A DNA stretch of 7,426 nucleotides. Source: JAAEQG01 sp023133475 (lineage in GTDB: Bacteria > Planctomycetota > Phycisphaerae > UBA1845). Within the stretch, counting starts at the first letter, position 1. Each line of letters opens with the position of its first letter. A program made the position numbers and the translations under genes. Below, piece after piece: positions 1-5,131 of the stretch. The notes beneath the pieces are model-generated. The model did not search any database, was not told the DNA's origin, and saw only the letters and a list, made by a program, of their open reading frames with translations. The stretch spans positions 1 through 7,426 of the forward strand of contig DAOVLE010000242.1 of assembly GCA_030631415.1 (NCBI GenBank), read 5' to 3'.

Positions 1-183
1 GAAGCGGACTTAGTAGCGCTACATCCACAGTATATCGGCGCGCCGTCATTCTGGAATCCATTTGCCTTGACTTTTGAATACGAATCAGACAAACCATACG
101 CAATGTTTGTCTGCACACTTGACTTTCCAATCGAAGAATACAAAGAAATACCTACAGGAAGCGGAGTATACTTAGGTTCCTAA
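1..183 (+). CDS. C-terminal fragment of an unrecognised protein
   Basis: Frame 1 is open from the first base to a TAA at 181-183 and gives the last 60 residues of a protein whose start is outside the window. The fragment is rich in aromatic and acidic residues (for example SFWNPFALTFEYES and DFPIEEYKE) and has no transmembrane segment, repeat or motif that I recognise. Its reality is supported by an intrinsic terminator on the same strand 74 bp after the stop, and by the lack of another plausible frame. It is A+T-richer than the host genes on the right, as expected for cargo of the island. No function can be given. Confidence 0.6.
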   Translation, partial: EADLVALHPQYIGAPSFWNPFALTFEYESDKPYAMFVCTLDFPIEEYKEIPTGSGVYLGS

Positions 184-256
184 TTCTTGGCAACGGGAAG
201 CGAGAGCGCAACGATTGTCGTATGCAAGCGCTTTGTACTCTCGGTAAGCGTGTGGG

Positions 257-291
257 AAGGCAGCATCTTGCGGGTTGCTGCCTTTTCTTTT
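257..291 (+). terminator. Intrinsic terminator of the left-edge gene
   Basis: A perfect 9-bp stem, AAGGCAGCA (257-265) with TGCTGCCTT (276-284), encloses a 10-nt loop. The last stem bases run into a T-rich tract, TTTTCTTTT (283-291). This is a classical rho-independent terminator for + strand transcription and fits the end of the truncated gene upstream. Confidence 0.8.
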
Positions 292-424
292 ATCCATACC
301 GAATAAAGTTTCATTTATTCAATTGCGTTTCGCAGGATGAGAAATTATTTTGGGGTGGAAAGTGGCGTAGCGCGCCGACCGTCCCCCGTCCAATCGGTTT
401 CCAATTCACTATATAACAATGGTT

Positions 425-436
425 AAGAACGTTCTT
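425..436. promoter_or_regulatory. 12-bp perfect palindrome, operator-like
   Basis: AAGAACGTTCTT is a perfect palindrome in an A+T-rich setting with no gene directly downstream. It has the shape of a binding site for a dimeric regulator, but no promoter or regulator can be linked to it. A chance occurrence is possible. Confidence 0.2.
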
Positions 437-617
437 TACTAAATCCACGGAGTTCATTAGATATGTGTTCTTTGTGGGGAGATATTCACTAACTTTTGCC
501 TTTGGTTGTCATGGCCTACCTTTGATTGGCGTTACTGCACCGAATTAGGTTGGCGTGGTATGCACAGAATGCCCTCTAAACAAGGGAAAAGGGGCATATT
601 TTGACGCCAATCTAAGG

Positions 618-657
618 TATGTAGTCCGTTTATCCGTTATGTAGTCCGCTTATTCGT
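618..657. repeat. Two tandem 20-bp units
   Basis: TATGTAGTCCGTTTATCCGT (618-637) is followed with no gap by a second copy that differs at two positions (638-657). The repeat sits in the gene-free spacer about 210 bp beyond the 3' end of the serine recombinase. Two near-identical 20-bp units could be iteron-like binding sites, part of a recombination site, or a simple duplication. Confidence 0.65.
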
Positions 658-869
658 CGCCTACAAAACCTATACAATTACTTGGCGTGATGCGTTACCA
701 ATGGTTAAGCAAGTGACATTACGTGACACTCCGGGTTAGGTGGAAATCGTGGGTTTGGCGGTAGTCGGGATCGGGGGTGACGGACGCCGCATTGCATAAC
801 CGAGGCGGGAGGTCTCAAGAACGGGAAGTGGTATTTGCCCGCTCCACTAGGACGGGTGAGCGTGGCGAT

Positions 870-1460
870 TCACGCCATCCTAGCAAGGGCAGAGTAGACG
901 GCCTGGCGGGTGATTCCGCCCATTGCTTCGGCTATCTGAATGACGGTCTTGCCTTCATCCTTCATCTTGCGGATTTCGGCAAGGCGCTTGTCGTTGCGGG
1001 GACGACCTACGTGGACTCCGTTTGCCTTTGCTGCCTGCATCCCGGCCTTGATCCGCTCTACCGTGGTCTCTCGCTCGAATGATGCAACAGCAAGTAGGAT
1101 GCTTGCCAACAAGCGACCTACGGACGATCCGAAGTCGATGTTCTCGCTGACGCTCACAACCCGTACCTGTTTACTCGCAAGGTCGGACAAAATCTGAATG
1201 CCATCCTTCATTGATCGGCTGAGTCTGTCCAGTTTGAAGACCACGACGGTATCAATTCTGCCCTTGTCGATTCCCCACAACAGGCGCTGAAGTTGTGGGC
1301 GGTCGGTTGTGGTTCCGGTCATCTTATCTTCGTACCATCGTAGGTGATCGGCGCTAACGTGGTTGGCTTTTGCCCATTGCCTGATTGCTTCCTTTTGACT
1401 TCGGGTGGTTTGCTTGTCGGTGGTGGATACTCTGAGATATGCGCCAATTTTTGCTTTCAT
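870..1460 (-). CDS. Small serine recombinase (resolvase/invertase family)
   Basis: A full-length 196-residue serine recombinase that cuts and rejoins DNA through a covalent phosphoserine. The N-terminal catalytic domain opens with YLRVS, giving Arg10 and the nucleophile Ser12. Arg54 (DRPQLQRLL) and the DRLSR motif (Asp78-Arg82) supply the other active-site arginines known in gamma-delta resolvase. The long E-helix region follows (FERETTVERIKAGMQAAKANG, about 128-148), then the GRP turn and a C-terminal helix-turn-helix (about 159-194). I chose the ATG at 1460; the frame runs 12 codons further up only to a TTG with no ribosome site, and family members usually start a few residues before YxRVS. 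The ATG also lacks a clear Shine-Dalgarno. It overlaps the stop of an upstream ORF as ATGA, which hints at translational coupling. Whether it resolves, inverts or transposes cannot be read from the sequence, and I found no convincing paired crossover sites. Confidence 0.93.
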   Translation of the reverse strand: MKAKIGAYLRVSTTDKQTTRSQKEAIRQWAKANHVSADHLRWYEDKMTGTTTDRPQLQRLLWGIDKGRIDTVVVFKLDRLSRSMKDGIQILSDLASKQVRVVSVSENIDFGSSVGRLLASILLAVASFERETTVERIKAGMQAAKANGVHVGRPRNDKRLAEIRKMKDEGKTVIQIAEAMGGITRQAVYSALARMA

Positions 1461-1717
1461 TGGTTGAACACTACAGCGTTCAGGGATGTACGCCAAGCCT
1501 TGGGAATGCCTTTTGTTGACATTTCTTTCGCCAAGTTTGGCTTAGCGATATTCAGCCCTACTTGGCTATCGTTGGGATGCTTAGGATTGGTTTTGCTGCG
1601 GTTTTTGGGGTTGGTGGTCTCATTAGTGGGGAAGGGGTTGGAAAACCGCACAGGCGCTAATTCTGGACGTTTGGCGGGTATTCTGGTGGGGTTGGTGGGT
1701 TGATTGATTCCCCGCAA
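1457..1717 (-). CDS. Possible Asn-Pro-rich ORF coupled to the recombinase
   Basis: This frame is open for 86 codons from a TTG at 1717, and remains open without a start codon back to 1804. Its TGA overlaps the recombinase ATG as ATGA. The product would be low in complexity and rich in Asn, Pro, Thr and Lys, with repeated [T/S/A]NP tripeptides (PTNPT, FSNPF, TTNPK, KTNPK). There is no ATG before residue 66 and no ribosome site at the TTG. The overlap favours a real coupled gene. The missing start and the strand bias (C/A-rich on this strand, which rarely gives stops) favour a chance ORF. I recognise no family. Confidence 0.25.
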   Translation of the reverse strand: MRGINQPTNPTRIPAKRPELAPVRFSNPFPTNETTNPKNRSKTNPKHPNDSQVGLNIAKPNLAKEMSTKGIPKAWRTSLNAVVFNQ

Positions 1718-1740
1718 AAAATCGGATGGATGGGGGTTGG
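1607..1740 (+). repeat. Four GGGGTTGG motifs in phase
   Basis: The octamer GGGGTTGG occurs exactly at 1607, 1634, 1688 and 1733 on the + strand. The start-to-start distances are 27, 54 and 45 bp, all multiples of nine. Further G-runs lie between the copies. The motif encodes the NP tripeptides of the opposite-strand ORF. It could be a decayed 9-bp-period repeat, a G-rich strand able to form two-layer quadruplexes, or an iterated binding site. Confidence 0.5.
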
Positions 1741-1754
1741 CGGGATGAGATGGA

Positions 1755-1847
1755 ATGGATAGTATCGGGTTTGCGTTTGCTGGATTCTCTATGGTGGTCT
1801 TTGATCAAGTCAAGTCGAGAATGCGGGGGATTGTGAAGGGCAAGTAA
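1755..1847 (+). CDS. Possible 30-residue small protein
   Basis: An ATG-to-TAA frame of 31 codons gives a hydrophobic N-terminal half (MDSIGFAFAGFSMVVF) and a basic C-terminal half ending in VKGK. This is the make-up of a small single-span membrane peptide. A strong + strand terminator begins 22 bp after the stop, and no other + strand gene in this region would need it. Against it, the ribosome site is weak (only a purine-rich GAGATGGA before the ATG), the frame is short, and no homologue is recognised. It would be transcribed towards the integrase, on the opposite strand. Confidence 0.25.
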   Translation: MDSIGFAFAGFSMVVFDQVKSRMRGIVKGK

Positions 1848-1869
1848 CCGAATACCCGGTTGTGATTCA

Positions 1870-1902
1870 ATGGGCAGTCTCTTTTGAGGCTGCCCATTTT
1901 TA
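1870..1902 (+). terminator. Intrinsic terminator, + strand
   Basis: A 12-bp stem, ATGGGCAGTCTC (1870-1881) with GAGGCTGCCCAT (1886-1897), contains one G-T wobble and a TTTT loop. A T-rich tract (1897-1901) follows on the + strand; the minus strand has no such tract. It implies a + strand transcript ending here, perhaps that of the 30-codon ORF or an untranslated RNA. Confidence 0.75.
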
Positions 1903-1960
1903 TTGAAGGAATGTCGGGGAGAAATTCCGTATAGGATAGTATATCATATTTCTTCTAGTT

Positions 1961-2002
1961 GCCCCGTTGGTCTTGGAAATGCTATTTGGTCGCCAACGGG
2001 GC
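1961..2002. terminator. Inverted repeat at the integrase stop codon
   Basis: GCCCCGTTGG (1961-1970) and CCAACGGGGC (1993-2002) form a perfect 10-bp stem around a 22-nt loop. The right arm ends on the last base of the integrase stop codon. A CTTTTT run follows on the + strand, but it is also the reverse complement of the integrase Lys-rich tail. On the minus strand, where the integrase message would end, no U-tract follows. It may act as a terminator or mRNA-stabilising hairpin, or as a protein-binding site. Confidence 0.4.
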
Positions 2003-3273
2003 TACTTTTTGCCCCGCTTTTTCTTGGGGAAGTAGTAGCGCTCGATTGCTTTGCAGGCAAGGGTAACATTCTTGCGGACAACGTAGTGCTCTTTGATCCC
2101 TGCCGAATGACCAGCAAGCAAGTTTACTTGACGGTCGGGCACAACGGGATCGTCACTGTTGCTGGCAGCGGTGAGCGCCGACTTGCGAAGATGTTTGAAG
2201 GTGAATCCGGCCTTGATCTTTGCCTTGTCCCGGCAAGTGGTGAAGTGGTCATTGATCGTATCAACATGGGCGGGTTGTCCCTGGACAGATACGAAGACGT
2301 GGCTATGCCCATTCTTGATTGCCTCCAAGGCTCGGATCGTCCGATCCCAAAGGGCGCAGATACGGGGCAAGTCTTCATCGGTTAGATGCTCCGATTTCTC
2401 ACGGTCAAACCGAATGAGGTTGTTCTTGAAATCGACCATATCCCACGTCAACCGCTGGCAGTCAACGGGACCGTAGGCCGCATTCAGACCCAAGAGGATT
2501 GCGGCGGTATCCCACTTGTCCGCAACCTTCAAGATTGCCTGGATATGATCCGGGTGAATGTCAATCGGTCGAGGCTTGGGTTTCTTCGGCTGTTTCAGGA
2601 CGGATCGGTTTTCCAGGCAACGAAGATCGGCAGCGCTGATTTGTAGCTCGCTCTCGTTGACGGCGTAGTTAATCATGGTCTTGATCTTGCCGTACCGGGA
2701 GCGAGTCCAGACGTTTGACCGCTTCGGTTTCTTTTGCTCTGCCTTGATCGTATCTCGGTATCGGCAGAATGCAGGACGATCAAGATCGGCCACGGTCTTA
2801 GCGCCGGTGATGCTGGTAAATTCGTCCCACCACGTCTTTGAGTTTGCCCATTCCTTGGCCGTCAATTGTCCTTGCGTGGCGTCAAGGTAGGCGCGCCCAA
2901 GGGCAGCGACCGTCAACGAGTCCGAAGGCTCCAGGTCTCGGACGTTTGCCAACCGGGCAAGTGGGGGATAGTCGAGGTAGACCGCTGCCTGTTTCGGATC
3001 GGTGGCAATCAAGTCCCGTATCCGCAAGCGCTCACTCTCGGCATCCCCGGCAGCGATGATCGGGTTGTGCAGGGGCTCAAGCTCCCCGTTGTCCGTTTGC
3101 TGCGCCTTCCAGACCTGGAATCTGTGATAGGCAAGCTGCCACGGTCCCGACCATTTCGGGGAAGATCGTCCCGAAGGTCGGAAGCGTCCGTCCGGGCATT
3201 CCACGAATCCGACCAATTCTTGCCCGTCTGGCGTGACGAAGTACCGGTTTCTTTTGCGTCCTGCCTTGGCCAT
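2002..3273 (-). CDS. Tyrosine-type integrase of the island, atypical active site
   Basis: A 423-residue site-specific recombinase, probably catalysing integration and excision of the island at the adjacent tRNA-Sec gene. The N-terminal part (1-115) is basic with many aromatics. A SAM-like core-binding domain follows (about 119-212), then the catalytic domain (about 237-415). Visible catalytic parts are Lys293 in the beta-hairpin, the HLRK block with Arg363, Gly-His389, and the nucleophile candidate Tyr397 (KEHYV). The first active-site arginine, normally in GLR, is replaced by Asn264 in GLNAAYG. The first position of the HxLR box is Lys360. I recall similar GLN-type replacements in planctomycete integrases, so this is probably a lineage variant and not decay. 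The C-terminus is a Lys-rich tail. The ATG at 3273 has an AAGGGG ribosome site six bases upstream. Confidence 0.9.
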   Translation of the reverse strand: MAKAGRKRNRYFVTPDGQELVGFVECPDGRFRPSGRSSPKWSGPWQLAYHRFQVWKAQQTDNGELEPLHNPIIAAGDAESERLRIRDLIATDPKQAAVYLDYPPLARLANVRDLEPSDSLTVAALGRAYLDATQGQLTAKEWANSKTWWDEFTSITGAKTVADLDRPAFCRYRDTIKAEQKKPKRSNVWTRSRYGKIKTMINYAVNESELQISAADLRCLENRSVLKQPKKPKPRPIDIHPDHIQAILKVADKWDTAAILLGLNAAYGPVDCQRLTWDMVDFKNNLIRFDREKSEHLTDEDLPRICALWDRTIRALEAIKNGHSHVFVSVQGQPAHVDTINDHFTTCRDKAKIKAGFTFKHLRKSALTAASNSDDPVVPDRQVNLLAGHSAGIKEHYVVRKNVTLACKAIERYYFPKKKRGKK

Positions 3274-3295
3274 GATTTGCCCCTTAAAACTGCCT

Positions 3296-3319
3296 ACATT
3301 GTTGACAGCATTATTGACA
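3296..3319. repeat. Tandem 12-bp repeat between integrase and tRNA
   Basis: ACATTGTTGACA (3296-3307) is followed directly by GCATTATTGACA (3308-3319), two mismatches in 12. The repeat lies between the integrase ATG and the tRNA 3' end, where arm-type integrase sites and the integrase promoter are expected. On this basis it is a candidate integrase or regulator binding site. Confidence 0.45.
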
Positions 3320-3346
3320 AATCACAGTTGGAAGTCAAGCAAGAAA

Positions 3347-3380
3347 CGGGAGTGGATGGGAATCGAACCCACCACGAGCC
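3347..3380 (-). other. Probable attachment site in the tRNA 3' end
   Basis: The T arm and acceptor end of the tRNA gene directly face the integrase gene, the arrangement of islands that use a tRNA 3' end as attB and restore it on integration. The exact core is unknown because the second copy, expected at the far end of the island, is not in the window. I found no other match to this segment between 1 and 3346. The limits given are a guess covering the T arm and acceptor. Confidence 0.5.
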
Positions 3381-3442
3381 GCGTGAACGACCCGTCAACG
3401 GCTTTGAAGGCCGCGGGACCCACCAGGTGTCCGGACACCCCC
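3347..3442 (-). tRNA. selC: Selenocysteine tRNA, anticodon TCA
   Basis: The minus strand reads as a 96-nt tRNA-Sec that delivers selenocysteine at UGA codons. The anticodon loop is CTTCAAA with TCA at 3405-3407, closed by GCGGC/GCCGT. A long variable arm has eight pairs (ACGGGTCG with CGGCTCGT, two wobbles). The D arm is GGAC/GTCC around a GG-containing loop. The T loop is TTCGATT. The acceptor is GGGGGTG with CACTCCC (one wobble) and the discriminator is G at 3347; CCA is not encoded. With seven acceptor pairs the T stem has six (GGTGGG/CCCATC), thirteen in all as in bacterial tRNA-Sec; the eighth acceptor pair of the usual 8/5 form would be T-C. selC is a well-known integration hotspot, and the integrase begins 73 bp beyond the 3' end. 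Confidence 0.93.
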
Positions 3443-3464
3443 ATAGGCTGTATTTCAACATAAG

Positions 3465-3635
3465 ATGGCCAAGCCGTCAACCAGCACGGCAAAGAAGGCA
3501 AAGCCGGAACGCAATACTGTTGACTTAAGCCGCATTGTTCAGTGCCGCGACCGTAAGGGAGCGGCTTCGTCAAGATGGGTGGTACACCGCTTGGGCCGCT
3601 CCCTTACGGTCGCGGTACTGATTGGGCGACACTGA
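3465..3635 (+). pseudogene. Possible truncated gene start run into REP repeats
   Basis: An ATG frame of 56 codons begins like a real gene (MAKPSTSTAKKAKPE, a basic Ala/Lys/Pro-rich N-terminus). From about codon 27 it reads straight through the two inverted REP-like arms, so the second half is probably not original coding sequence. No clear ribosome site precedes the ATG. It could be the 5' remnant of a gene cut by repeat insertion, or chance. I recognise no family. Confidence 0.2.
3539..3621. repeat. REP-like inverted pair (family A)
   Basis: Two 27-nt arms (3539-3565 and 3595-3621) are inverted copies with a single mismatch, separated by 29 nt. Their core is CGACCGTAAGGGAGCGGC. The same 27-nt element recurs singly at 7317-7343. 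The paired arrangement matches a REP doublet or a small non-autonomous hairpin element. Confidence 0.75.
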
Positions 3636-3665
3636 TTGGTTCGAGTCAGTCCCCCACCCATCATT

Positions 3666-3700
3666 TGCGTTCCCCACCGCTAAAGCGGTGGGCCACCCAT
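3666..3700. repeat. REP-like hairpin (family B), copy 1
   Basis: CCCACCGCTAAAGCGGTGGG (3673-3692) folds into an 8-bp stem with a TAAA loop. The flanks are shared with the copy at the right edge of the window. It lies just past the dehydrogenase stop codon and could stabilise or end that transcript, but no U-tract follows. Confidence 0.75.
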
Positions 3701-3724
3701 CTCGTTGCCTTGTTACCTCTTGCC

Positions 3725-4690
3725 TCATGCCGGTGTCACGGGGTAGCGTGGTGGGCGGTGTTGGAGCACGGCGATGACGTCCTCGACGACCTGGTTCATT
3801 CGCTCTTGGCCTCGGAAGGAGCGGGCTCCGGCGTGCGGTGAGAGGATGACGTTGGGGGCGGTCAGCAGCGGATGCCCCTTGGGGGGCGGTTCCGGCTCGA
3901 AGACGTCGATAGCCGCTCCGGCCAATCTCCCTTCGTGCAAGGCGGCGGATACGGCTTCGGCGTCAAGAATCGCACCGCGGGCGGTGTCGATCAGTGTGGT
4001 GGCAGGCCTGAAGTGGGCCAAGGCCCGAGCGTCGATCATCCCCCGTGTCAGGCTGGTCAAAGTGACATGCAGAGTCACGATATCGGCGGCGGCGTAGACC
4101 TGGGCTTTGGGCATGGGCTCGGCGGGGAAATCCAAAGGCCCCACCTCGATAATGTCGTTATACACCACGCGCATGCCGAAGCCGGCGGTGGCGATACGGG
4201 ACACCGCCTGCCCGATACGCCCCATCCCGATGATACCCAGAGTGCACTGCCCCAGTTCGCGCCCGACGGCGGCTCGGCGGGCGGCGGCAAACTGCTGTGC
4301 CCGTACCCGGGCATCGCCGGTCAGAATCTTACGCTCCAATGCCAGCATTAACCCGATAGTCAATTCCGCCACGGCTTCGGTTGCCGCTGCCGGGGTGTGC
4401 ACCACCGGAATCCCCCGGGCAGCAGCAGCCGCCACGTTGATGTTCTCCACGCCCACACCACCGCGACCCACCACCCGCAACCGCGGCGCCGAATCGAGCA
4501 CCCGCTCGCCGACCTGAGTGTAGGTGCGGATCAACAGTGCCTCGGCGTCAGCCAGAGCGGCTACAAGCTCATCCTCGCCCGGCGATTCCAAATGCACGAC
4601 CTCGCCGATCGTTCGCAAGCGAGCCAATGCCGTGTCAGCGTAGTGTTCGCACACCACTATTTTGGGACGTGGTTCCGCCATAAAAGTCAT
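3725..4690 (-). CDS. D-isomer-specific 2-hydroxyacid dehydrogenase (PGDH-like)
   Basis: A 321-residue cytoplasmic NAD-dependent dehydrogenase of the D-3-phosphoglycerate dehydrogenase type. The Rossmann domain carries GMGRIG (155-160), with Asp179 at the end of the second strand (VVYND), which points to NAD. The substrate loop is VGRGGVGVENI (about 74-84). The catalytic triad is Arg238 (DTARGAILD), Glu267 (DVFEPEPP) and His286 (SPHAGA). There is no ACT or other C-terminal regulatory domain, as in the short forms. 3-Phosphoglycerate is only one possible substrate; other 2-hydroxyacids, such as glyoxylate or hydroxypyruvate as reduction substrates, are equally possible. The ribosome site AGGGAGG lies three bases before the ATG at 4690 and twelve before a second ATG at 4681, so either could be used. 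No serine-pathway gene is adjacent. Confidence 0.92.
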   Translation of the reverse strand: MTFMAEPRPKIVVCEHYADTALARLRTIGEVVHLESPGEDELVAALADAEALLIRTYTQVGERVLDSAPRLRVVGRGGVGVENINVAAAAARGIPVVHTPAAATEAVAELTIGLMLALERKILTGDARVRAQQFAAARRAAVGRELGQCTLGIIGMGRIGQAVSRIATAGFGMRVVYNDIIEVGPLDFPAEPMPKAQVYAAADIVTLHVTLTSLTRGMIDARALAHFRPATTLIDTARGAILDAEAVSAALHEGRLAGAAIDVFEPEPPPKGHPLLTAPNVILSPHAGARSFRGQERMNQVVEDVIAVLQHRPPRYPVTPA

Positions 4691-4765
4691 ATTCCTCCCT
4701 CACCGGCGAACCGTCAAGAACACACCCGGACACGGAAACAGGGCAATCATATCTCACTCACCAGT

Positions 4766-4793
4766 GAGAATGGAGAATGGAGAATGGAGAATG
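4766..4793 (+). repeat. Heptamer array (GAGAATG)x4
   Basis: Four perfect, contiguous copies of GAGAATG. Arrays with a 7-bp period do not keep frame, and this one lies in a spacer. It resembles the short tandemly repeated repetitive sequences described in cyanobacteria and seen in other bacteria with large genomes. Confidence 0.9.
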
Positions 4794-4915
4794 TGGACGC
4801 TCGCAACGGCGCCGGGGTATTTAGCGGCGACAAGTCCGCAGCGTTTAGCGGCTCCCCAACGGGGAGCGTGAAACATGGTGCAGACTGAACGGCGGGTGGA
4901 ACCCGCCCTACAACC

Positions 4916-4955
4916 GGACCTTGGACCTTGGACCTTGGACTTTGGACTTTGGACT
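4916..4955 (+). repeat. Heptamer array TTGGAC(C/T), five units
   Basis: A partial unit GGACC (4916-4920) is followed by two copies of TTGGACC and three of TTGGACT, all contiguous. The shift from C to T in the last position part-way along suggests growth from two local variants by slippage or unequal exchange. Confidence 0.9.
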
Positions 4956-5131
4956 CGTCCTGAAGGATTTCCGTGGTGAGGGTCAAGCCGGCTTCTTAAT
5001 GGGCCGATGCTCGTAGCGAAGCTGTTGTCTCCGGGCGTGCCGGCTTCGGTGATAGCTTCCCAGCGGCACCACGATGCCCATGCGGACACGCCCCAACGGT
5101 CACCCAGCCAACCGGCAGAAAGGGGAGCGTA

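Larger units (their letters stand above)
292..869. other. Gene-free island spacer with repeats
   Basis: I see no convincing gene here. The stretch contains a 12-bp palindrome (425-436), a 20-bp tandem duplication (618-657), an 11-bp direct repeat CAATGGTTAAG (417-427 and 699-709) and a 9-bp inverted repeat GATTGGCGT / ACGCCAATC (524-532 and 604-612). The density of short repeats suggests protein-binding or recombination sequences rather than a decayed gene. This is inference. Confidence 0.4.
4691..5131. other. Repeat-filled host spacer
   Basis: A divergent intergenic region between the dehydrogenase (-) and the InlB-repeat protein (+), so it must hold both promoters. It contains two heptamer arrays and at least two hairpins. 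One is GCTCCCC / GGGGAGC with loop AAC (4851-4867). The other is GGCGGGT / ACCCGCC with loop GGA (4891-4907). ORFs that cross it are repeat-driven and unconvincing. No gene is supported from 4956 to 5131. Confidence 0.5.

Noticed and set aside
222..416. Open frame of 64 codons on the + strand.
   Set aside because: It reads straight through the intrinsic terminator at 257-291 and has no ribosome site or protein-like features.
870..1496. The longer recombinase start at a TTG (1496).
   Set aside because: The extra 12 residues are not typical of the family, the TTG lacks a ribosome site, and an ATG in a better position is available at 1460.
1344..1847. A + strand frame open from 1344 to 1847 apart from TGA codons at 1701 and 1746, next to a tRNA-Sec gene, as if it were a selenoprotein.
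   Set aside because: The first part is antisense to the recombinase start, no Sec-insertion hairpin is evident after either TGA, and the product has no redox motif. G/T-rich sequence gives long hydrophobic frames by chance. Host genes use TGA as a stop.
2124..3059. Several + and - frames inside the integrase gene.
   Set aside because: Shadows of the integrase coding sequence; none has a ribosome site or family features.
4766..4955. Possible CRISPR array from repeated short units.
   Set aside because: The units are 7 bp and contiguous, with no spacers.
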